Of a stretch of 64,000 bases of DNA, positions 24,818 through 36,737 are shown piece after piece. The DNA lies in contig MBPM02000001.1 in NCBI GenBank assembly GCA_001695595.3, forward strand, positions 558,001 through 622,000. Reading direction: 5' to 3'. Origin of the DNA: Plasmopara viticola. Lineage: Eukaryota > Oomycota > Peronosporomycetes > Peronosporales > Peronosporaceae. The translations under genes and the position numbers were made by a program. Numbering within the stretch: the first letter of the stretch is position 1; every line of letters begins with the position of its first letter. The notes under the pieces were generated by a model. That model was given only the letters and a program-made list of their open reading frames with translations. It was not told where the DNA came from and searched no databases.

Positions 24818-27800
24818 ATGCACGCAACCACTTCCAGATCCGATGCAGTCGATGTGAGCCGCACGATTGAGCTACTTGCGCCAGTGTACACTGAATTCTG
24901 TCAGTATCGTGTAGATAGTGCAGCTAGCGTCCCAGTGATTTTACATCGGACAGCCAATGAAGGGATCGAGCTCGTATGGGCTGAAGCTAACGTTTGCAAA
25001 GACGTAATGTGCGTAAATGGCGCCACTGGCTGCCGCTGCGATTTTGTTCGCTTCTTGCGAGCGCTCTTGATGATGACGGAGCAGCACGTTCTTGCCATGG
25101 ACGCTACATACGCCGTAACTAACGACGTCGCGACACTACACTTGCGTGTGTGCGTGCACGAGAATGCCAAGCGTGGTACGTCACTCAAAGGGTTTGACTT
25201 TGTGTTGTGCCATCTCCAAGCCAATGGGCTGGAAATTGCGACGTACAACGAGCAGAGAAGGCAGGAGGCACATGCTGTAGCCTTAGAGAACGCAAAGAAC
25301 AGCTCGTGTCATGTCGTGGGCTGTAGACTGCACCCTTGGAACAAGGCTCAAGCACCGAAACAGAAACTCAATTTGCCTGACGTCTTTTCTAGCTTGGCTA
25401 GCCGGACGAAAGTGAATCAGATGGAGATTCGAGATGACATTACGTATGTAAGTCGGATGGCTCATTCTAGCAACCGAATCGTGGTGACCGACCTACCGAC
25501 GAACATTTTACAAACTATTGTGTGTCTTATGAACGCACGCGACCTGGCGTCGCTCAGCGGAGTGTGCTCGCTCTTTCAACACATGGCGTACGAAGTAGTG
25601 CCTGGCCTCAATCTTGTGCTTTTTGAGCACCAACGGAGAGGTCTCAAGTGGATGTTGCTTCGTGAAACTCCTTCCTTAACTTGCGTCCCTCAGCCGCATC
25701 CATTTGTCCTATCGTCTGGCTCAAACCGCGAGTCAGTCGTGGCCGTTGACTTGATTGAAGACAGAGTCATTACACACGTACCTATAACAGCAAGAGATGC
25801 TTGTGGAGGCATGTTCTGCGACGAGCCAGGCCTTGGAAAAACCATCACGATGCTTGCACTAATCCTGCGAACGAAGGGACAGTCAACCATTAACACTTTG
25901 GCTCAACTACATGGTCCTCGTGAAAAAATCGGTAGACCTGGCTTACGGTGCAGGTCCCGAGGCCGATCGGTGCATCTAAAAGACTTGGTCAGCTCTAAAG
26001 CTTCTCTGATTGTGGCACCCGATCCGCTAGTTGAGCATTGGAAATATCAAGTTGAAGCTCATGTTACACCAAGTGCCTTGCGGGTGTATGTAGACCCTGG
26101 TGTCGAGCACAAGCTTCCATTAAATGTAGACCTTGCAGACTATGACGTTGTTATTACCTCTTTTACACGTTTGGCTCGGGAATGGAAGTTGCACAAACCT
26201 ACATCGGCTCTAGAGGCGCGTATGCCTGAACGATATGGATTTGAAGGTCCGCTTCGATATGCTGATGGCACTCTTCGTGGCTCTATTTCTTCGCTCCTGA
26301 CGGTTCATTGGGTACGGGTAATTGTCGACGAAGGTCACAAACTGGGCGGTCAGACGCCGTCAGATCTTATGCAGTTAGCTCGGCTGCTCTGTGCAGAAAG
26401 ACGATGGGTAATGACTGGGACCCCAACGCCAAACACGCTACAGTCTGCGGATCTTCGCTATATGCATGGACTCCTAGTGTTTCTGCGCAATGTACCATAC
26501 GGCAATCCAGATGGACAAGCTTGGGCTAAGGCAATCGCGCGTCCATTTGAGCGAAATGAGATCGTTGGTTTCTATCGCTTACAGCACCTTTTGAGTCGAA
26601 TTATGATGCGGCATACGAAAGAATCGATCTGCGAACTTTTGCCCGCACCGGTCCGACGGACAGTATTTATTGACCCCACGCCGAGCGAATATGCGCAATA
26701 CAACGGTGTTGCTGCTGCGGTCCGTGCCAACTTGGTCATCACGAATATGGACCCAGATACGCCTGGCTACCAGCATCCGGATAGCTTGTTGAACCCGGTG
26801 CATCGAAAGGAAGCGTTGCGAGTGCTCTCGAATCTTCGGTCTGCATGCTGTGGTGGGTCTGCTGTCAAGGTGATATTGGCCGAGTGGTCTCGACTCGATA
26901 CGATTAATATGCTGAGTGGATTTAATGTTGATGGCGAGAATATGGGCATCGTAATCGATTATCTTCGAAAAGTGCAGCTGCAAGGGATGGTAACGTTATG
27001 TGGCTGCTGCAATCGCAAGCTTCAGTTGCTCATGATATTACCATGCGGACATTTGTGCTGCGCCGATTGTGTTGACGATCAAATGAGAAGAGTGGGACCC
27101 AGTTGTTTTAAATGTAATACTGTGTTTGACCGTGAAGATTTTATACGGCTTCAACCCGGTCTCGAGTACGAAGCTGTTCCGCAGGAAAGCATAGAGACTG
27201 ATCTTTATCAAAATGGGCGACGTGTTAGCCAAAATCATCAATTTAGAAATCCAGATCAGCAACATGATCAAGAAGGACAAGGATTACGAGGCCATGCAGG
27301 AGTCGCGCGGGTTCAAGAGGTGAATGGCCAAAATGCTCGTCGACAGCCTCGTCGTGCGCTGGATTATACGCGGGATTTTCACTTTATTGATGCAAGTAAA
27401 GCTCTTTACGCTGCAATTCGAATTAAAGAATTAAAGGAAGAATTTATACGGCGCAGTACGATCCAAAGCAATTGCTATTCGCATCGCCAAGCCCGTCACT
27501 TCAAGGCTATTATCTTTTCGCAGTTTAAAGACCATATTTGGCACACTAAAGTCGCGTTTGCGCAGCAAGGGGTGCCTACGGCAGACTTTATTGCTGGAAT
27601 TAGTCCTGAAGCCCGAATGAAGCAGTTGGCGCGCTTTCGCAAAGACCCTAATGTCAACGTTTTGCTTTTGACAGAAGTTGGCTCGCATGGTTTGGATCTT
27701 TCGTTTGTCACACACATCTTTTTAATGGACGAAATCTGGGATAAATCGCTCGAGCAGCAAGTTATCAGTCGAGCACATCGGATGGGCGCTACTCAAGCTG

Positions 27801-28420
27801 TGGTTGTAGAGCAATTGTGGATGCGTGGCAGCGTGGAAAGCGAGATGTTCAAGTCTCAGAAACTAGACGACACCCAGATCGAGAATGATGACAAGCCTGT
27901 ATTACTCGCTCCTCCTTTATGTGCGAAAGGTCAATTGGGTGACTCGCCTAGAAAGGTACTAAAGGAATCTAATACTTGCGGAGGAACTTTGTTCAATGCC
28001 TCGAGCAAGAAGCGCAAGAGGCATCGCACGACGGGGGACACACGATTGGCCGCAAATGACAACAAAAACACTTATCTTCAGCGAAAGCTCGACTATGTTT
28101 TAAACAACTTGCGCCTATTAGGAGAAGCTATTGTAGCGGAGCCTGGGCAAGTGCGATTTTACGTCGAAGATGAGGACAATGACGTCATCCGGCAAGCAGT
28201 TCATATTGTTCCTAACCGAGATTCTTGCGGCACACTTAACACGCAATCATCGCCCCCCAGTCTTGCGACCGCTATCCCACGTCCATTTGTCGAGACAACT
28301 GCACATCCACGTCCAATAGTCGAGACAACTGCACATTCACGTCCAATAGTCGAGACAAATACACATTCACGTCCACAAGGAAGACGAGCTGTTACATTTC
28401 AAAAACTACCCGTGCAATAG
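24818..28420 (+). CDS. F-box / SNF2 helicase / RING fusion protein
   Basis: Intronless, 1200 residues, start at the ATG that opens the frame. An F-box-like segment (LPTNILQTIVCLMNARDLASLSGVC) lies at about 225-262. The SNF2 ATPase follows: FEHQRRGLKWML, motif I DEPGLGKT near 334-342, and motif II DEGH near 503. A C3HC4 RING at about 728-768 (CGCCNRK...LPCGHLCCADC...CFKC) sits between the two helicase lobes. The second lobe (about 897-1012) has IIFSQF, LLLTEVGSHGLDL and QVISRAHRMG. This layout matches the Rad5/Rad16-type SNF2 group and resembles the plant F-box SNF2 proteins. A role as an ATP-driven chromatin or DNA-repair remodeller with ubiquitin ligase activity is inferred. The C-terminus has a basic KKRKRHR signal near 1066 and a decapeptide repeat. 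Convergent with the hydroxylase gene, with a 294-bp gap. Confidence 0.9.
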   Translation: MHATTSRSDAVDVSRTIELLAPVYTEFCQYRVDSAASVPVILHRTANEGIELVWAEANVCKDVMCVNGATGCRCDFVRFLRALLMMTEQHVLAMDATYAVTNDVATLHLRVCVHENAKRGTSLKGFDFVLCHLQANGLEIATYNEQRRQEAHAVALENAKNSSCHVVGCRLHPWNKAQAPKQKLNLPDVFSSLASRTKVNQMEIRDDITYVSRMAHSSNRIVVTDLPTNILQTIVCLMNARDLASLSGVCSLFQHMAYEVVPGLNLVLFEHQRRGLKWMLLRETPSLTCVPQPHPFVLSSGSNRESVVAVDLIEDRVITHVPITARDACGGMFCDEPGLGKTITMLALILRTKGQSTINTLAQLHGPREKIGRPGLRCRSRGRSVHLKDLVSSKASLIVAPDPLVEHWKYQVEAHVTPSALRVYVDPGVEHKLPLNVDLADYDVVITSFTRLAREWKLHKPTSALEARMPERYGFEGPLRYADGTLRGSISSLLTVHWVRVIVDEGHKLGGQTPSDLMQLARLLCAERRWVMTGTPTPNTLQSADLRYMHGLLVFLRNVPYGNPDGQAWAKAIARPFERNEIVGFYRLQHLLSRIMMRHTKESICELLPAPVRRTVFIDPTPSEYAQYNGVAAAVRANLVITNMDPDTPGYQHPDSLLNPVHRKEALRVLSNLRSACCGGSAVKVILAEWSRLDTINMLSGFNVDGENMGIVIDYLRKVQLQGMVTLCGCCNRKLQLLMILPCGHLCCADCVDDQMRRVGPSCFKCNTVFDREDFIRLQPGLEYEAVPQESIETDLYQNGRRVSQNHQFRNPDQQHDQEGQGLRGHAGVARVQEVNGQNARRQPRRALDYTRDFHFIDASKALYAAIRIKELKEEFIRRSTIQSNCYSHRQARHFKAIIFSQFKDHIWHTKVAFAQQGVPTADFIAGISPEARMKQLARFRKDPNVNVLLLTEVGSHGLDLSFVTHIFLMDEIWDKSLEQQVISRAHRMGATQAVVVEQLWMRGSVESEMFKSQKLDDTQIENDDKPVLLAPPLCAKGQLGDSPRKVLKESNTCGGTLFNASSKKRKRHRTTGDTRLAANDNKNTYLQRKLDYVLNNLRLLGEAIVAEPGQVRFYVEDEDNDVIRQAVHIVPNRDSCGTLNTQSSPPSLATAIPRPFVETTAHPRPIVETTAHSRPIVETNTHSRPQGRRAVTFQKLPVQ
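28277..28375 (+). repeat. 30-bp tandem repeat, 3.3 copies, in SNF2 gene end
   Basis: Units at 28277-28306, 28307-28336 and 28337-28366, plus nine bases of a fourth, differ by only a few bases. Each codes ten residues of the form Arg-Pro-[Phe/Ile]-Val-Glu-Thr-[Thr/Asn]-[Ala/Thr]-His-[Pro/Ser]. The length is a multiple of three, so copy changes would keep the frame. It lies just before the stop, outside all catalytic domains. Confidence 0.95.
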
Positions 28421-28489
28421 TCTTTTCCATACGTTCAACTGTCGGTTCTTTCATATGTAAAGAATGCAAGGACGGAGATAATCCAAGTC

Positions 28490-28495
28490 AATAAA
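28490..28495 (+). terminator. Possible AATAAA polyadenylation signal of SNF2 gene
   Basis: An AATAAA hexamer lies 70 bp after the stop of the SNF2 gene, at a usual distance for a cleavage signal. The gap is AT-rich, so chance occurrence cannot be excluded. Confidence 0.35.
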
Positions 28496-28714
28496 AAGAC
28501 GAGATTATAAGATAGTCAAATTTAAGAAATCGTGTGAAGTCGCTGGATGGATCAACAGCAAACCAGTGCTAGTCTCGATCACAATACAGTAAATGTATAT
28601 TTTTCAAGTTGTGAGAAGTAAAGACGGCAATTGCTGCGAGTGTATTCAAAGAGAGTTGACGATTTAATAAATCAATTAGAGTGCGATTTTACCTGGCCGA
28701 AATCTGGTTAAACG

Positions 28715-29733
28715 CTAGCTCCACACAGCTCCATGACAAGAGGTCTTGGCCGCTCTAGCCCTTTCAATAATGGAATAAAAGTTGTCACCTGATCCCTCGC
28801 AAATTGTTTTATCCATTCGCAATTGCGCGTTACGCAAAAAGGTAAAAAACTTTCTCTCTTGGGTGCTAAGATCCGGGTGCCAAATGTCGATAATCAGCAC
28901 AATCCGGCTACTAGTGTCGTCATCGTTCCACGCTTCGTGCTCGAACGAGTCGTCAAAGATATAACACTTTCCTTCTTGCGCGTATATTACTTGGTCCCCG
29001 GCTCGAAGACGACATTTGCCTTTGGGAACCAGAAGCGGCAAATGACAGCGCAGCTTTTTGTTAGTAGGTCCGTGGTGCTTTTTCACATGCGTTTGTGGCG
29101 CCAATGCCGAGAAAAAGGCGTGATTGTACTGTCCGTCAATGGATTCAATAAGTGCAGTAGTTTTGGGGCACAGCTCCCGATTCGCTTGAAAGTTGACATT
29201 GTGTAGAAACAGGTAAAAGACATTCCAATCCCCGGCATCGTGACCAGTGCTACCCAGACCGTCCTTTGCCTGCATTGATCAGTAAGCAATCAGCCAAATT
29301 TTTCAAGCCTGAATTAAATGGCTCAACTCCTTACTTTGATGTCACTGGCCCAAGACGGCGCTCGGTACGGCTGGAACCCCGACGTAGGACAATTTCTAAG
29401 CGCCAAAAGCTCCTCCTTGATGATGGCAAAATTACTCTCCAGCTTCTTAATCCACGAAAACTCGACGCAGTTCCACACGGGTGTTGCGCGCAGCTGTGGA
29501 ATTATCTCGGGACATCCCACCTGCCACGAGGAGCAATCGTCGGGCCTCACACGCCGCTGGTTGAGCTGCAGCACGACCCACATGCGCAAGTGGCGGTAGG
29601 TGTCACGATCTGAGTCGCTGCTTAGAAAACGCTCGATTCCATGTAGCGCTATCCGCTCACTAAACGTGGATAAACCCCACGACCGGACTAGCTCGCGCAA
29701 CTTTCCCTCAATGTCGTGCAAATCGTCTGCCAT
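28715..29733 (-). CDS. Aspartyl/asparaginyl beta-hydroxylase domain protein
   Basis: Two exons, 29733-29335 and 29269-28715, joined across a 65-nt GT-AG intron in phase 0, giving 317 residues. The C-terminal half carries the family core: a first histidine in HHGPTNKKLRCHLPL, then GDQVIYAQEGKCYIFDDSFEHEAWN with the second metal-binding histidine, and an RIVLIIDIWHP strand. These residues bind Fe(II) and 2-oxoglutarate in the cupin fold, and the known reaction is hydroxylation of Asp or Asn side chains. The N-terminal 130 residues are a helical region without a clear match. No signal peptide or membrane anchor is evident, unlike animal ASPH, so the enzyme is probably soluble; its substrate is unknown. 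It is divergent from PSF3, with start codons 69 bp apart. Confidence 0.85.
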
Positions 29734-29802
29734 ATCGCGATAAATATTATACTTGTACTGATATTTGATATCTGCAGTATCTCTAGTAATTTTAAGTTAT
29801 AC
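29734..29802. promoter_or_regulatory. Very short divergent promoter, hydroxylase / PSF3
   Basis: Only 69 AT-rich bases separate the two opposing start codons. Both transcripts must start within this gap or inside the other gene, so their expression may be linked. No clear initiator motif was found. Confidence 0.6.
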
Positions 29803-30381
29803 ATGAGCGGGTACTTAGACATCGACACCATCTTAGCGGAAGAAGAGCGCGTGAGGTGTACGTTTGAAACGGATGCGCTGGACTGCGGCTACTTGGATCC
29901 GAGCTGCCGCGAGCCGGATCTACCGGAAAAGGCCGTAGTGGATCTACCGCTGTGGCTGGCCCGGCCGCTGGCCATGCGCGGCGACGTTATCGTGACGCCA
30001 CCTCATTACCTGTCCAAGCGCTTCCGGCGCATGCTCAAGGCTGGTCCTTCGTCTGTCAATCTACGCGAATTCTCAAGCCATATGCTGGAGGTAGGACAAC
30101 AGCTGTTGCAGTACGTGACTGACGACGAGCAAAGCGAGATCAGTGAGATTTTACGTCTCTGTTTCAGCGGTGAACGCTACCGCGACATTCTCAATAACGC
30201 GATGAGCTCGCTCGATGAAGACACGACTGAGTTTACTCGCAAGCTTACGCAAAACGAGAAGAAACTTTTTGACGCTGGCATCCGTGGCGCCAAGGATTTT
30301 ATCCAGTGGAAGGGTCGCAATGCCGAGACAATCACTGCTGCTTCCGTTGTCCAGCGATCATTAAAAAAACGCAAGTTTTAA
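29803..30381 (+). CDS. PSF3: GINS complex subunit PSF3
   Basis: Intronless, 192 residues. The open frame runs 29 codons further upstream, but I chose the ATG at 29803 because it begins directly with the conserved PSF3 N-terminus, Tyr-Leu-Asp-Ile-Asp-x-Ile-Leu-Ala-Glu-Glu-Glu-Arg-Val-x-Cys. This is followed by the family's GYLDP and the ELPLWLA-like VDLPLWLARPLA (about residues 47-58). The rest is helical, with a short basic tail ending KKRKF. The length is normal for the family. PSF3 is one of four GINS proteins that join CDC45 and MCM2-7 to form the replicative helicase in the nucleus. Expression may be linked to the divergent hydroxylase through their 69-bp promoter. Confidence 0.92.
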   Translation: MSGYLDIDTILAEEERVRCTFETDALDCGYLDPSCREPDLPEKAVVDLPLWLARPLAMRGDVIVTPPHYLSKRFRRMLKAGPSSVNLREFSSHMLEVGQQLLQYVTDDEQSEISEILRLCFSGERYRDILNNAMSSLDEDTTEFTRKLTQNEKKLFDAGIRGAKDFIQWKGRNAETITAASVVQRSLKKRKF

Positions 30382-30702
30382 GCGTAAATAATTATATGAC
30401 TACCCAAAGTCTAAAGTGCTCGGCAGTATCATTTGTCTACATGCGACAAACGTGTCTGGTGCTCGGCACTGTTGTGTTATATGAGCATTGTGCGCGCGTT
30501 AAAAGCTACCGGATATAACGAGCTGATAAAGACCAGATGGTTATTAAAACACGATTTCATTTGCCTCAAGCAATATTTTCTAGAAAATGGCCCAAGTTTC
30601 GATTAAGATGAGAAAAATATAACGGAATTATATTATTATCAGTCGAGGCTTAAGCTATGTTAAAGCCTCCCCTCCCCGTAATTACTTTTCTAATGTAAGT
30701 TA

Positions 30703-30900
30703 TTATTTAAGACCATCCATGAACAAAATCACCTTGATTTGTTCTAAGAGAGGCGCGTTACCGTCATCCAGACATACATTGTTCGGCCTTCCATGGCTTG
30801 CAGACAGAACCTCAAATATTGCCGGATAAAAGTGGCTTTCAGCTGATCGTTCGAGGTAACGAAGCACAAAAATATTTTCATCCCAGTGTGTGCCCAGCAT
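30703..30900 (-). CDS. Possible small ORF, 65 residues, unrecognised
   Basis: An ATG-started 65-codon frame of coding-like composition (it contains YLERSAESHFYPAIFEV) ends in TAA. Directly upstream in the same frame is a 20-codon ATG frame starting at 30963, whose TAA touches this ATG. The pair could be a short upstream ORF and a small gene, or one gene broken by a stop. I do not recognise the family and found no splice solution that joins the two. Confidence 0.2.
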   Translation of the reverse strand: MLGTHWDENIFVLRYLERSAESHFYPAIFEVLSASHGRPNNVCLDDGNAPLLEQIKVILFMDGLK

Positions 30901-33900
30901 TTAGCTCAGCCCCGCAAACAAAAGTGTGCAAACCGCAACGTGCACCTGGTTGTCAGTAATCATAGCCGTTTTGGTGGCTTTTTGGATTGGAAGAGAAAAA
31001 TTAATATATTAAACTTATTAAGGCGTAAATTTTGAATTGTGGTTGACTTGGAGGTACCCAAAGATAGCTTTGTTTTTTTAAAATTGAGCGATGTGACACG
31101 TTTTATATGGCAGCAATTAGTGCTGCGAGTGTCTCTATTTTCTCAGGCAACACTTAGAGCTGCAAGCATCTTCAGTTGAACTTTCTTGAGCAGCGCAAAC
31201 TGCGCGTTCGACAGATGCGACAAGGTCATACGCTTTATTCTGCAATTTTCAGATACATAAAATAAAACTTTACTCACGTAGGCGTGGTAATTGCCACGAG
31301 ATGTGACGAGTCCCACAAGCCCTTATTCAGTTAGGATGTACAGGAAGGTATGCCGTCATCCAGCTAATGACTGCTCACACTTCTTAGTCGTAAGGGCGCT
31401 AAACTATATATCCTAATGTGTTTACTTTTACCCGTTTGACCTAAATCAATCATGCTGTAATTTGTGGCTCAGTCCTTACAAACGCTATCTTCTGCTTGCA
31501 TGGTACGAATACTTTAAGTCTGACAAGAAGACGAAGAGTCACCCAAAAATGTGGTACGAGAAAGACTACGCCCGACGCGCTGGACACGAGAAGAATTACA
31601 CGTGGTTTAATATGCGTATGTGGCAACGAGAAGGTTACCCATGATGCAGTACGCGTAAAGAATCATGGTCAAGAAATCTAAGCGTAAATTTGGTTTTGGC
31701 ACGCACAGAACCTCGCGTTACCCACTCAAATATATTCCCTTCATTCTTTACCATTCGAAAATAAGTTGCTACCCAACAGGCTCCTCAGCTAGTTTCTACA
31801 AAGAATATTCACTAGCATGAGAATGTGTCGTACCAGTCCTCACCTGATGAAAAAAGCATTATTGTTTGGGTAGAATAGTCTGTTGCAATAAAATCTGCTG
31901 CAAGTATTTAAATAATCGTAAATGGTCAACTTTGCAGCGGAGTTCGAATAAGGTGCTTTAGCTATTTATTTAAAGAGATGGTCGGAGAGGTAAATCACAG
32001 TGATCGCTAAACATGACGTGAAGAGGCTAATCGTTAGACTTCCAGTTTTTGCAAGGAGTCTCCAACTAGCACACGCATGCGACATTTATCCGTTGCCACC
32101 GAACCTGTTCGAAATGTTACGCAATACTTTAAGCAAGAAATATACTTATTTCCACGCAAAAGACTCTAGTCTATCCAAGCTGCACTTGACTTGGAGTGTG
32201 ACAAAATTGAAAGTTTGGCGGATTTCTCACAAATCAGGCTTAATTGATTTGGGTGTCCAACCGTATGTACGAGGCGCGGCTATTTATTAAGGCTTTGCAC
32301 AATTGTTTGGTTAAGATCGTTACGTCACACACTTGGTAGTGTTGCCTGACAGATTTGGCTACATCGTCTCACAAGCAAACATCGGGGCGGACTAGTTGCA
32401 CGGAGTCATTGATGTAGAGCTCATTGAAGTACATCCTTAATTTACGTGCCGAGGAACAGAGACGTTCATGTGTGGAAGTAAGGATGGAGGATCAATCGGA
32501 CCAAACGAGCTTTGAGGAGCTATATTTCCGCTCCAATTCACATATAATTCGTGGCATCCAAAGATGCACCTGCGCACTTCTGTTCGAGCGCTCGAGACCC
32601 TTGAGAAGAAAAAACACTCTTTTTAATATAAATGATACCAGATGTTTCGCTGCACGTCTCAGTGCGAAGCTCCGAATTGCGTCGAGAGCTTACTTCCCTA
32701 TGTAGTCTCGAACAATTCAGGTTGCCCGGCCCTTTGAGTTTTCGGTACCCCACGCAAATTTTTAGTATAACAATATGCACGGGCGCCGAGTTGTCACTCG
32801 CACTCGCAATAGTAGCAAGGACAAGTGCGGAGAAACTTTTCAAAGAGGTGCAGGCTCATATGAGACTCAAAGTCCTGAGAATTATACTACTGCTTGAAAG
32901 GATTTACCCAAGAAGTTTGGTGCATCGATATATTTTTGAAAAGAAATCGCTGGTCTACGGCGATTAAGTGTCAAATTGAGACCGTAAAGGGTCTGATGTA
33001 CCTAGAATTTACCTCATTCATGCAAAACAAACAAATCCCCCAAGAATAATATCTCGTAGTTCTCTTTTTTTTGGGTAAAGCCATATAACTTTTCTGATGC
33101 TAATATATTTAGAAAAAATCCGTTAATCGTAAAATATTGCAATCACGTCTCTTACCTTGCTGATAGCATTGTGTCATTTCCTTTAAGGAAAGACTGATGA
33201 ATGTTTTGGCAAGAAGGCTGGGGTCAAAGCAGAATGCATAAGGTAATGTTTTTGGGCTTCATCTTTTGTAATTTCAATAACATTGTGCTTAAAGAGTTCA
33301 CAAAACGTTCGGGTACCTCAAACCAGTAATGTGCGTTCTTAAACTTTGACAGCTATATGATCTACAAATGAGATGCCCCAGCCCATATACTATGCGCTGT
33401 GTTTTCGAGCACACAAGTTGAGCACACAGATTGAGTTAGCCGTCCGACCAATTTCTTAGGACGATCTGACCTTGACATCGTCCAGCTAAATCCGAGCAGA
33501 TATACAAACTATCAACAGCAGAGCGAGAAGCTGCTGGTCGTCACCTGGAATATTGTTGATTCTGAAATGATAAACTTTCGATGATGTATTCGCAATGATA
33601 CTTGTTGCTTGCTCTACACTGGAGAAAACACCGAATTTGTTACCTTACTCGGGCGACACATTAAAAGATCAAAGGCAACAGATCTTGTGCGCTAGGTATA
33701 AGCTGCCCCCAGCGCGGGATCCCGGTAGCCATTTGACCCATTTTGGGACCGATCTTTACACTCTGAAGCTTTTTGTGCTAGCAGGGCATCCATCACACCC
33801 ACCGCTTACGCCAATTGGACGTGGATTGGAGAGGCAGTTATGGATTTAATTGCTCATTTACTTTAGTGAAGTGTGTCCGGCTGCCTTAACTCGATTCCTG

Positions 33901-36737
33901 TAGCCAATGAGCCATGTCCCCCGGTTCTGGGTCGAGCAACCAAGCACTCGAACCACAGAGTCGGTTTAGCACAGGGAGACCAAATAGCCCGTGGTAATGT
34001 TGGCCTTCGGCAAACCAAAGACGAAATGAAGACTCGGTAATTCGTCGGTAGCGATGGAATTTAAGGTGTGAGCTGCAGAATTGTCCAGTCACGTATAAAG
34101 CCACCCACTCGTACATGTGGGCCACCAATTTGTATTTAGAGGCAAAAAATTGGTTTTCTTGACCAAAATGAGGACTTATTGTGTATTCATAGTTTTGTAC
34201 TCCAAGTCTACTACGTCTGGTATAACAATTTGGGGAGGATCTTGCAAATTTACCCTGTAGAAAGGCATCCCAACCTTCAATTGTAACTGCTATGGAGGTA
34301 TTTATCATTTTGTCTGCAATGACGAATCGCACAATTGGCGAATTGGCATCAGTTTTGTTCGCCTTACTGTTATATTTGCCGGAAGATCTATCAAACTGGC
34401 TGATTTGGAATGGCTTACAGTTTCACCTCTGCAAAAACTCCTCGTCACGTACGTTAAGGCTGCCAGTCTTGAAGCCATTAAAATCACATTTTTCCGTGTA
34501 GAATGCCAGCTTTCTTGCCTTTCGTTCGCGATATGGTCTGAAGTTGCTACAAAGAGCTTAAATTGTGCACTCGAAGCTTCAACAGTGCGTACTAGATCGC
34601 AAAATAATCCTTAATGTGAGCGAAGTAGCTATGTTTGGAACCCCTAAGCCACCTGGTTATGAGCAACATGACTTGCTCCAACCGTCCTTCTTAAATAGCA
34701 ATAAGGCATAGCCGTTGCCATACTCAGGTAACACTTAAGCACAAAGTGCGGGTGACAAACTTCACAAGCGACCTGCAAAACACAATAAGTAACAAGTAGG
34801 TAGCGTAAGAACTGCTAGCATGGCTCCGCTATATGCGATACGAAAGTGATCGGTAAAAATCATGCAGCTGACAAAGAGACCTTTCCTGACTCTACGACTG
34901 GTCGTCGTGTCACGGCATGTGCGTTTAAATTGTAGTCAACAATTTGAGGACATCAACGCTTATGAGCTTTTTACTGGATTAAAAGCGAAAAAAAGATTAG
35001 CGATGTTATTTTTGTATGGGTGAAAAACAGGCCCAAAATGTAGTTGGATATTTTGTTCATGACAAAGTGTATTGGATCAGCCTTGTAAGAGCGCGATACA
35101 CCTTTATTGAGCGATCCCAAAAAAAAATGTATCTGGCATATCATTATTAAAGTAATACTCAGATATGAGGTCCACAGACTTCCTCTCAAAAACCCCGTTG
35201 AGTAGAATGAGCTCGAGCTTGTACCAAGCACGAGTGTTGTATCACCAGGCAAAGATCACCGCCAACGAGCGGTATGAGCTCATCAAGGCCTTCTTCACAA
35301 ACTGGCGAAGATTGAAACCGCTCTCGCTACCATCTTCTTGTGCCCAGAAACTGAACAAGAGCCCATGCTCAAAAAAGTCTCAATAATACAGCGATGTGTA
35401 TTCGAGCGACATCCCGTATTTAGATGTATTACTTAAAATCATATTCGAGTTCACCTTGTCCAGTGCACTGCATTTGGCGAATAGTCACCACCAAATTTGG
35501 AAGAATAAGTCAGATGTACTTCCCACCAAGATTAATATGCTTAGCGACATGCTATAGGAGTAGCTTGTAACGACACATAAGCGAACAAACGCCTCCGCAA
35601 CGTTTGATTGTTTGGCCATACAACGTTTAGTTGATAATGGGCTTTTGATTGGACAAGCTTTCACCTTATACTAGCCATAGCCGCTTTGAACGGGATCCGT
35701 CGGCTCTTACGAATAGTTTTTCTAGTTCAATAGTTCGCTCGTCTTTTGAATAAGTGAAATTCGTCTCAGCTTGGCCTTGCTGTCATTTTGAAGGAATTTG
35801 CAGAAGTAATTAGGCCTTTAGTCAGTCGTTTGCATAAGTGCGGTGCTGGTCATATACACATCTCGCAAAATTCCCGATTATTTTGTTTTAGTGGACTTAA
35901 GACGATGCTGGTAGAGCCATCATCTGGCTGCTTTTGTTGCATCTAGAAAGTCTTCAGCTGGCACGATTGTTGTTTTGACTGATGCGGCTAAGTCGTTAAG
36001 TGTTATCTTTCCCAGATCCTGAGACCTACCGCTTGAAAGCGTAAAATGGGTGATTATGAGCAAACTGAAAAAGTTTCGTGGTATCATTCACAATCTTAGA
36101 AAGGCATGGGTCAATGTACACGATCAGCCTATTTAGAATTTACATTGACATACCCAACGTCCTGTTCAGGGCTTTTTAAAGATTTATTACCCTCAGTACT
36201 TTCTCGAAGCGCTGCTCCTGCGCTTGACCTTGGTTGTAAGACGACTTCAGGTAGCTATCCGGTGCCTAATAATACCACTCACTATCTGGACAATGGTTCC
36301 GATAATAAAAATAAAGGCCTTTCAAAGAGATTTTAATCGATTAATGCAGGCCATAATGCCGAGGAATACGCTCATCTCTATCGTGCAATACGAGTGTCGT
36401 TTAGAGTCCACTCTTCGCGTGGCGTGTTGTGCAGCCAGAAAGCCACAGCTTGTTTACAAAGCGCCAATTATATTATATAGCAGCCTGCAGGCCAATTGTG
36501 TTTGAGCCGTTTATAATGGTTCCCTCGACTGCTGCGAAGTGGATGATAACGTCCTTGCACAAGAAGCTTCTGTCTTCTATAAAAAAGACTCTGCTTCAGT
36601 ATATACACAATGGTTTGCCGCTGTCTTTGGCAATCAATGAGCGCCAAAGAAGACCACCCATGACTTGGTTCAGCGTCATCGACACGAGCAACTAAAGCTT
36701 TCGCGCGCTCGTGTCGCATGCTTGAGGTTAGCCCCAC

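Noticed and set aside
31462..31644. 60-codon frame rich in Trp and Tyr, like a WY-type effector fragment
   Set aside because: Too short, no signal peptide or RXLR, and the residue pattern does not match the WY fold spacing.
33886..34332. 148-codon minus-strand frame
   Set aside because: Composition looks random, no domain is visible, and the length is expected by chance over the gene-poor regions.
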